Made by a program: the position numbers and the translations under genes
Shown: in pieces, positions 45,001-50,271 of the stretch
Layout of the letters: every line of letters begins with the position of its first letter
Numbering within the stretch: position 1 is the first letter of the stretch
Source: Candidatus Omnitrophota bacterium
GTDB taxonomy: Bacteria > Omnitrophota > Koll11 > 1-14-0-20-64-10
Direction of reading: 5' to 3'
Length of the DNA: 50,271 nt
Assembly: GCA_023818695.1 (NCBI GenBank)
Contig: JAMWCF010000004.1
Coordinates: 1-50,271 of the forward strand
Notes under the pieces: model-generated
Database searches by the model: none
Told to the model about the DNA's origin: nothing
What the model saw: the letters and a program-made list of their open reading frames with translations, nothing else

Positions 45001-48000
45001 GCCCGGCATCCGCGGCCGCCCGGAACCGGGCAAAGGCATCCTGATACTTCCAGTTGGCCACGGCGACCGCCTGTCCGCTTTTCGACGACTGATCGGTGAA
45101 GGCCGCCTCCCGCGTGAGTCGCGCCTGTTCCACTTCCAGCAGCTGGACCTTGAACCCCCACAGAGCGGCCAGACGGCCGCGCACCGCTTTTTCCAGCGCG
45201 GCCCTTGCATCGACGGCCAACGGCTGGTTGTCGGTCAGGTACGGAATCTCCTGGGGCCCATCCAAGGCCACGAGGCCGGAGACCTGCGGAAGGAGCAGCC
45301 GCCCGAGTTTAGCCATCTCTTCCTGGAGCGACCTCTGTTCATCCAGCATCTTGATTCGGACGGCCGCTTTTTGCCTGGCCTCCACGAAAAATCCGATCGT
45401 GGAACCGTAGAAAGGGTCGGTCCGGGAAAGGCCGCTGAGCTGGGTGACCCACCCATCGAGGAAAATGATCAGAGCCTGTTCATGGCGTTTTTGGAGGTCG
45501 AAGAGCTCCAGCACCTCGGCCTGAATCTTTTTTTCCAACGCCGGCCGGCCAGCGGCAGCGGCCGCCCTGTGCTTGGAAACGAGATCCCGGATCTTCTCCA
45601 CCTGCAAGCGGATCTCCTGCTCCTGGGTGCCGGTCATCTTTTCATACTGCGGCAGAAACTGAACTGCCACATTTTTGTTGCCCTGACCGGCTAGGAGTTT
45701 GTAATGATCGGAGGCGGCCTGATGGAGCCGGTCAAACCGCTCCTGGTCCCACCCGAAGGTCAGCTGGAGCCGCTGGAGATCCAGCTGGGCCTGCAGGGTA
45801 TTCATCTGCTTCATGTAAGGCGGCAGGATGGAAAACGGATCGAACGCAACCGACCCGGCGTTCGGCATCACCATGGGCCGCAGAAACGGAGAGGGAAAGA
45901 GGACAGTGTTTGGGTTCTGCTGGAGCCAGAACTCCATCTGCGGCGAAACCGGCTGGGTCGGATCGTAAAAGAGAACGCGCGGAGCCACACCCGCGCCGGC
46001 CTGCTGGACCAGCGGCAGAGGGGCCGCGGGCAGGCCGCCCGGTGGGGGCGGCAGCAGGTCGATGACCGGCGGGGGGATTCCCAGCGTGTCTCCCGCAGCG
46101 GGATCGATCGTCCCGTCTGCCGTCAGGAAACCAACCCGGACGTAACGGTTCAATCCCTTGTCCAGGACCACCAGCTGGCCATAGGCGGCTGTGTGAGGCA
46201 GCAGATAGGCGGTTTCCCCGCGGTAAGTGGTGGTCAAAATCCCGTTGGCGTTCCGCTCGGTCCCTTTTGGAAGAGGAATCGCCTTCCCTTCGAAGGTCGG
46301 CACCCAGGTTTTCAAAGGATTGGCGGTCAGCGGCGGAAGCTGGGCGATCAAGGAGGGGGTCAGGGCGTAATCGGAGGCGCCGGCGTTCCGAATCGATCCG
46401 TCCCCCAGGATAAGCCCGACCGTACCGTAATTCCCCCAGAGGGGGTCCAGCGCCGCCAGCTGGCCGTAGGTCTGCGGATGCGGCAGAACATGAACGGTCT
46501 GCCCCTGATAGGTCCCCGTCAAGATCCCGCTGGGACCGGTTTTGGTTTCAAAAGGAAGGGTCAGCGGCCTGCCGTCTATCATTGGAACCCAGTTGGCGGC
46601 GGGGCTGGCTGGCAACGGCGGCAGATGCTCCAGCATAGCGGAGGTCACCTCCGATGCTTTCCCTCTGTCGGCTTTCAGCGAGCCATCCAGTTGAACGTAG
46701 GCCACCCTTGCATACTGCCCGGAGACCGGGTCGACGGCAACCAGCTGTCCGTAGGTGACCGAATCCGGCATCAGATAAGCGGTCTGTCCCTGATAAGTGG
46801 TCGTCAGAATCCCATGATGGCCCGGTCTGGTTTCAAACTGGAGATCGATCAGCCTGCCTTCCGCCGTCGCCGGCCTCCATCCCTCGTACGGATTGGCAGG
46901 AGGATCCGGTAGAAGGTTCAAGACCGCCGGGGAAACGTGGAACGGGATCTGACCCGGTGGAGCCAACGTTCCATCCCCCCGCAGGACCGCCACGATGGTG
47001 TATTCGTTCCAGACCGGGTCGATCGCCACCAGCTGACCGTACGTCAGGCCATGCGGCAGAAGATAAGCCGTCTGCCCCCGGTAGCTGGTGGTCAAAATCC
47101 CGTTGGGGCCTTCCTTGGTTGTGAACTGCAGCTTCATAGGGTTTCCCTCGGAATCGATCGGCTGCCAGCCCTCCATCGGGTTGGCCGGCGGCGGAGGCAG
47201 GGAGGCAAGGACTGCCGGAGGAATCTGGGTTTCGCTCAAAGAAATGCCAATTGTCCCATCCATTCGGATCAACGCGATCGATTCATACTCTCCCCAGATC
47301 GGGCTGACCCCGACGAGCTGGGCGTATCCCAGCGGATGAGGGACGATGTAAGCGGTCCTTCCCCGGTAGGTGGTGGTCAGGAAGCCGTTCGGTTCTGGTT
47401 CATTCTTGAATTGAAGTTTTATCTCCCTGCCGTCGACAGTGGGACGCCACCCCTCCGTCAGCCGGACCGGCGGGGTGGGAAGCTGTTTGAGGATGACGGG
47501 CGTGAGGCCATCCGTGTCCCCTTTCGCCGGCTGGAGAGAGCCATCTCCCATGATGTAAGCGGCGGCCGCGTACTCGTTGGTCCCTTTATCCACCACAACC
47601 AGCTGGCCATACCGGACCGGATAAGGCACCACGTAAGCGGTCTGCCCCTCGTAGGTGGTGGTCAGCAGCCCGTTGGGACCCGGCTTGGTTTCGAACTTCA
47701 ACGACAAAGGGACCAGCTCGGCATCGACCGGCACCCAGCCGGAAAGAGGGTTGGCCGGCGGAGACGGCAGGTTGGAAAGAACGTTTTCCGGAATCTCCGC
47801 CGGAGTCCCGGCACTCCAGCGCAGAGAGCCGTCGGCATTCAGATAAGCCACCCTCGCGTACTGCCCGGAGGCGGGGTCCACCGCCACCACTTGGCCATGG
47901 TAGCCGATTGCCGGGACGACGTAGCCGGTCCGGTGATCGGGCAGTTTCGTCGTCAGAACGTTGTCGGCGTTCGGTTCCGTCTTGAACTTCAACGGGATCG

Positions 48001-50113
48001 CTGCGCCGTCCGAGACAGGCCTCCATCCCTTCACCCAATCAGCCCGCGGTTCCGGAAGCTGGGCCAAAACATCCGGAGCGATGACACTCCCTTCCACCGG
48101 ATGGATCGACCCGTCCGCCCGGATGATCCCGACGGAGCGGTACCGGTTGGTCCCTGGATCGACAGCGGCCAGTTGACCGTAGCCGTTCTTCAGAGGAACC
48201 ACGTAGGCGGCGGCGTTGTTGTAGACGGTGGTCAAAAGCCCGTTGGGACCCGGCTTGGTTTCGAACTTCAGGGGAACAGGGACCCCTTCCCTGACGGTCG
48301 GCACCCAGCCGTTGAGCCAATTGGACGGCGGTGCAGGCAGTTTTGCCAGAACGTCGGCATCGGGCGGACCGCCGGAGTAAGAGCGCAGGGATCCATCCCT
48401 CAAAACCAGGGCCACCGCCCTGTATTGGTTGGTGCTTGAATCGACCGCGACCAACTGGCCGTAGCCGACCCGGATCGGCACGACAAAAGCGGTTCTTCCC
48501 TCGTAAGTCGTGGTCAGGTAACCGCTGGTGCTGGGAGCGGTCTTGAACTGCAGAGCGATCGGCCGGTCGTCCGAATCAACCGGCACCCAGCTCTTGACCG
48601 GGGTCGAGGTGACCGGATGGATGATCTCATCCGGAGGGGGAACACCCGGGCCGGGCCCGACCCCGACAAGGGGCCCTCCCAGATTGCCGCCCTGGAGTCC
48701 CGGAACGGTCTTCGGTTCCTCAACAATCTCTTTTTTCTGTTCCTCTTCTTTGACAGGCGGTTTCGCCTCGGCTTTATTCTGGACCGGCAGATCCACCGGC
48801 ATCCCGAGGTCAACAGGCCGTTCCGCCGGGTTGCCCAAAATCAGCTCGCCGGCCGGGTTGTCCGGCAGCTCCAAAATCTCTCCGGCGTTGCCCAACTGGA
48901 GCGTCGTCGATTCATCGGCAACGATCCCGTCCAGCTGGTCGCCTGTCGAAGAATGCATCACGGCGACGATCCCCAAGACGGCCACGGCAAGCCCTGCCGC
49001 GACGTAACCCAAACGCCGGAAGAACGGCGACCATCTGCCGCGGGCCGATTCCCGTCCCCTAGCGACCCCCTTCTCCCTGGCCTCCTCGGCCGCCTCCTCC
49101 ATCTGTTCCTTTAAGTCAACCTCCGCCCGCCTGTCCAGCACAGAGGCGATCACCGGAGCGATCTGCTGATCAGCCAGCAGAGGGGCCAAGTCTTCCGGCA
49201 GGCGGACAGCCACCTGCCCGTTGTACCACTGCAACTGCGTTTCAACCACCCGGATATTTTTTGGAGATCTCCCGAAGATATTGGCCCCATAGCCTGGGCT
49301 GTGGGAACCCAACAGAGCGACCGCTACGGTATATCCCGCTTCAGCCAGGGTCTTGGCCTGTTCAACGGCCGCTTCGCTGATCCCGATCGGATTGACCCGG
49401 CTCTTTAAATCATCCAGGCGCCGCTGGACCTCTCCGTCGTTCCCGTTCAGGTTCACGGCCCCTCCGGCTGAAGCCAGGCGGGCCTGCTGATCGAGGACCC
49501 TGGCCAAGTCTGGATAGAACGACTCGAAGACTATGGAAGAGAGGATTTCCAGATCGATTGTTGAACCCCACCGGGCCTTAATCTGCTTCTTCAACCGGCC
49601 GAAGGAGCCCTTTTCGACGGAGACGGCGCTGGTCCGGTCTATCTCCGACCGGATCTCATCCAGATAGGCGAAAAGGGCGCGGCCGAGTTCTTTGGAAGCG
49701 AGCCCCTGTTCCTCCCGGGCGTGGCGAAGCCATGTCAGGATGTTGGCCGCCATCTGCCGGGACCATCGTTCGGCCTGCTCGACGCGGCGGTCCATCTGCG
49801 CCGCCTCCTCCTGTCCATCGTCCCATTGGCCGAGGGAAAGGATCACCGCTTTTTTGAGTTTTTCATCCCGAAGCAGGATGAAATCCTTGTGGGCCCACCG
49901 GACGAACTCCGGCCCCAAGAAAGGGGCTTCCGGCAAAACGGCAGGGGCGTTGACGGTTCCCTTCAAGGCGGCATTCAGCTCCTCCAGCCCGCCCGACGGC
50001 TGTTCGGCCACCTGTGTGGCGCGCAAGGCATGGACTGGTGCCGGCTGAATCAACCCGAGAGCGACCGCCAGGATGGATGACCCTGTTTTTATAAAAACGT
50101 TCCTGACCCGCAC
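42029..50113 (-). CDS. Giant exported protein (2694 aa) with nine 95-residue repeats and a long helical region
   Basis: Starts at GTG 50113 (AGAGGGG at 5 nt). The signal peptide ends near VHALR (about 30). Residues ~45-350 are a mixed domain, with a second membrane helix at ~361-381 (YVAAGLAVAVLGIVAVM), an acidic Pro/Lys linker to ~500, and nine tandem repeats from ~503 to ~1357 with a G-W-x-P ... LxFETxxGPNG ... LTTTYxGQTAYxxP ... YGQLVAVDP ... xDGS pattern. Residues ~1430-2230 are mostly alpha-helical and Q/A/R-rich, like a periplasmic coiled-coil stalk. The last ~430 residues form beta-type domains (GQVTYGEKGERIFGG, WGIPLVEPEAVVQELRIVAV). Giant proteins opening with a similar H-A-L-R sequence occur in Omnitrophota (from memory). 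Function unknown; a cell-envelope scaffold is plausible. Confidence 0.85.
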   Translation of the reverse strand: MRVRNVFIKTGSSILAVALGLIQPAPVHALRATQVAEQPSGGLEELNAALKGTVNAPAVLPEAPFLGPEFVRWAHKDFILLRDEKLKKAVILSLGQWDDGQEEAAQMDRRVEQAERWSRQMAANILTWLRHAREEQGLASKELGRALFAYLDEIRSEIDRTSAVSVEKGSFGRLKKQIKARWGSTIDLEILSSIVFESFYPDLARVLDQQARLASAGGAVNLNGNDGEVQRRLDDLKSRVNPIGISEAAVEQAKTLAEAGYTVAVALLGSHSPGYGANIFGRSPKNIRVVETQLQWYNGQVAVRLPEDLAPLLADQQIAPVIASVLDRRAEVDLKEQMEEAAEEAREKGVARGRESARGRWSPFFRRLGYVAAGLAVAVLGIVAVMHSSTGDQLDGIVADESTTLQLGNAGEILELPDNPAGELILGNPAERPVDLGMPVDLPVQNKAEAKPPVKEEEQKKEIVEEPKTVPGLQGGNLGGPLVGVGPGPGVPPPDEIIHPVTSTPVKSWVPVDSDDRPIALQFKTAPSTSGYLTTTYEGRTAFVVPIRVGYGQLVAVDSSTNQYRAVALVLRDGSLRSYSGGPPDADVLAKLPAPPSNWLNGWVPTVREGVPVPLKFETKPGPNGLLTTVYNNAAAYVVPLKNGYGQLAAVDPGTNRYRSVGIIRADGSIHPVEGSVIAPDVLAQLPEPRADWVKGWRPVSDGAAIPLKFKTEPNADNVLTTKLPDHRTGYVVPAIGYHGQVVAVDPASGQYARVAYLNADGSLRWSAGTPAEIPENVLSNLPSPPANPLSGWVPVDAELVPLSLKFETKPGPNGLLTTTYEGQTAYVVPYPVRYGQLVVVDKGTNEYAAAAYIMGDGSLQPAKGDTDGLTPVILKQLPTPPVRLTEGWRPTVDGREIKLQFKNEPEPNGFLTTTYRGRTAYIVPHPLGYAQLVGVSPIWGEYESIALIRMDGTIGISLSETQIPPAVLASLPPPPANPMEGWQPIDSEGNPMKLQFTTKEGPNGILTTSYRGQTAYLLPHGLTYGQLVAIDPVWNEYTIVAVLRGDGTLAPPGQIPFHVSPAVLNLLPDPPANPYEGWRPATAEGRLIDLQFETRPGHHGILTTTYQGQTAYLMPDSVTYGQLVAVDPVSGQYARVAYVQLDGSLKADRGKASEVTSAMLEHLPPLPASPAANWVPMIDGRPLTLPFETKTGPSGILTGTYQGQTVHVLPHPQTYGQLAALDPLWGNYGTVGLILGDGSIRNAGASDYALTPSLIAQLPPLTANPLKTWVPTFEGKAIPLPKGTERNANGILTTTYRGETAYLLPHTAAYGQLVVLDKGLNRYVRVGFLTADGTIDPAAGDTLGIPPPVIDLLPPPPGGLPAAPLPLVQQAGAGVAPRVLFYDPTQPVSPQMEFWLQQNPNTVLFPSPFLRPMVMPNAGSVAFDPFSILPPYMKQMNTLQAQLDLQRLQLTFGWDQERFDRLHQAASDHYKLLAGQGNKNVAVQFLPQYEKMTGTQEQEIRLQVEKIRDLVSKHRAAAAAGRPALEKKIQAEVLELFDLQKRHEQALIIFLDGWVTQLSGLSRTDPFYGSTIGFFVEARQKAAVRIKMLDEQRSLQEEMAKLGRLLLPQVSGLVALDGPQEIPYLTDNQPLAVDARAALEKAVRGRLAALWGFKVQLLEVEQARLTREAAFTDQSSKSGQAVAVANWKYQDAFARFRAAADAGQQQLALRDMRQASEEILQARKERQQLGQMSLVLSGQIPVVQALIDEAKARQAQAAVGPANPAAAAAAQKAVNTATIRVAQVRVDQMRAKLKIPPPRPLTATEARLYQLEVQADQLELSRRQGGLANLKLLDSLGLPLPASGTGTGDDPLQISDPVRARVLGLLEVHQGFVNINLAYKALVSQPIRISLAESELRDSKIAVQKALGEIQQIELAIDLALLEVSKAQSRLDQANAYLKEVLSRGGPGRPPASQKERIEAMGGVPFFTGRLSDARAGLQYQIGRLQEARRGLQYHLDRVRKSMEGTEYQAAVYLQLIQGAHSARDHYEQLAVTYVVGGILRAEFSATILGWEGLTPSVSPGVADPPPDAAKVVTASEQFFAQEKARLQSQIDQLQLQIRQGRMELTQQPMKGEVLVHSQDGFRLVEKVWRAQIDYKKAQIAVLDAGKDADKLKAAWAVANAAAIRETEAQIALVDFHQGDLTRGPHPVPFRRPGETGPGVEIIPAVREGMDLHIRQLETKKTRLRLLLADLKDRDSRGEPIPTLSSLPIPTPATASVLDPLLGVDPAAGAGGFGAGGVVRIHGKPGEVAPVSIDGAKTNQIWLVDPVFEGGDRWGRSMVFVKKDGVIRPVERVVQISGRLLHLKGRQTFNVYMTGPVGELVTGPFRLAPSGLFVDQRAIRLGIVINRDPENAARVLVPTHGLVGFQTFEDGLPVGLITQQVTLDEYNRKGPDGREAPITLQPIGKDARGRPIYGDFYRGGQVTYGEKGERIFGGKRDQQGPRLPEIYEQRGAAFIPKQQEVLVIVSEATGEAAVSLRSHPIQVPQPPAPTAGLEASTEWAGGVIRRFSEKWGIPLVEPEAVVQELRIVAVTPQIAQADPTLARLIGRPMTIGSAQIVIVPEEKKTMEDLLIGWMSRGFSVTIQEYGAESDTTLNLFKQKAEFLRFTLLERRPLEGQSFRSILRQLVANLAGVEPSVIPESELLEVEQALAVMA
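46030..48600 (-). repeat. Nine tandem ~285-bp coding repeats
   Basis: Each unit encodes about 95 residues starting [GST/N]-W-x-P and ending in a Pro-rich LPxPPxxP linker. Units are 35-60% alike at protein level by eye. Two are nearly identical in part: 34 bp match exactly between 47667-47700 and 48237-48270, 570 bp (two units) apart, pointing to recent unequal exchange or gene conversion. Confidence 0.8.
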
Positions 50114-50137
50114 CTGACCCCTCTTTAAAAGAAAGAA

Positions 50138-50271
50138 TTACGCGAGCGAATCCAGGTAGGCCTGCACTTTCTGGAAGTCGACCTTGAAATCCTCAATGTA
50201 GAAGACGATCCCCATCTCCTCCAGAATCCTCTTCATCACCTCGAACCCGACGTTCGGCCGAACATCGGTGA
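50138..50271 (-). CDS. C-terminal end of an unknown gene (5' part outside window)
   Basis: The last 43 codons of a minus-strand gene are visible, ending in TAA at 50138-50140, 24 bp before the start of the giant protein gene. The sequence begins TDVRPNVGFEVMKRILEEMG and ends KVQAYLDSLA, with an alternating helix/strand pattern of an ordinary soluble protein. It is too short to name. The close spacing suggests it shares a transcript with the giant gene. Confidence 0.6.
   Translation of the reverse strand, partial: TDVRPNVGFEVMKRILEEMGIVFYIEDFKVDFQKVQAYLDSLA

Noticed and set aside
43000..45900. TolC-type efflux protein within the 2694-aa protein
   Set aside because: The long helical region looks superficially TolC-like, but no beta-barrel strands or duplicated TolC pattern are visible.
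46030..48600. CRISPR-like array
   Set aside because: The periodicity is ~285 bp, coding throughout and divergent in DNA, so it is a protein repeat array.

Overview
The window looks like one stretch of a Gram-negative, GC-rich bacterial chromosome. The evidence is a secretin, LPS-type glycosyltransferases, many Sec signal peptides and strong Shine-Dalgarno sites. Very large exported proteins, coiled-coil giants, an ExeA/secretin cluster and a DUF4954 protein together suggest a Planctomycetes-Verrucomicrobia-Chlamydiae-type candidate phylum, with Omnitrophota my best guess. That placement is inference from memory of gene content, not a database result. Almost all genes are on the minus strand, packed into long operons with ATGA or TGATG overlaps. 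Only two plus-strand genes are convincing (8237-8563 and 15246-17099). No tRNA, rRNA or CRISPR was seen.

Layout, in transcription order for the minus-strand blocks. (1) 8103 to 1: a sigma70-like promoter, a c-di-GMP-I (GEMM) riboswitch, a small ORF carrying three 13-bp palindromes at an exact 21-bp period, a REP-associated-transposase-like (HUH) domain fused through a membrane segment to an exported beta-type domain, a small OB-like secreted protein, and a giant surface protein (over 2005 residues) of about 15 Ig-like repeats. (2) 15184 to 8560: a membrane glycan operon with a DUF2079 GT-C, a UbiA-type phosphoribosyl-polyprenyl synthase-like enzyme, a GT9 glycosyltransferase, a methyltransferase and a TMTC-like GT-C with TPRs. 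(3) 15246-17099 (+): an exported multi-Ig protein. (4) 28452 to 17103: a strong promoter and structured leader, then an ExeA-like ATPase, a GspC/PilP-like protein, a secretin, a TPR/coiled-coil membrane protein, an exported protein sharing the beta-type domain of block 1, a MITE-like element, and two coiled-coil proteins (345 and 1611 aa). (5) 34164 to 28487: nagB, DUF4954, a TIM-barrel-like exported protein, a small membrane protein and a gluzincin peptidase. (6) 42001 to 34191: an eight-gene operon of exported proteins with five related carbohydrate-binding-like modules, two TIM-barrel glycosidase-like proteins, a PDZ protein, a HAMP protein and a calcium-repeat protein. (7) 50271 to 42029: the tail of an unknown gene and a 2694-aa giant with nine copies of an unfamiliar 95-residue repeat.

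The common theme is the cell envelope: export, glycan binding or processing, and giant surface or scaffold proteins. The most unusual element is block 1, where a c-di-GMP riboswitch appears to control an operon led by a domesticated-looking HUH-transposase/transmembrane fusion. Its C-terminal domain recurs in the secretin operon of block 4, linking the two loci.
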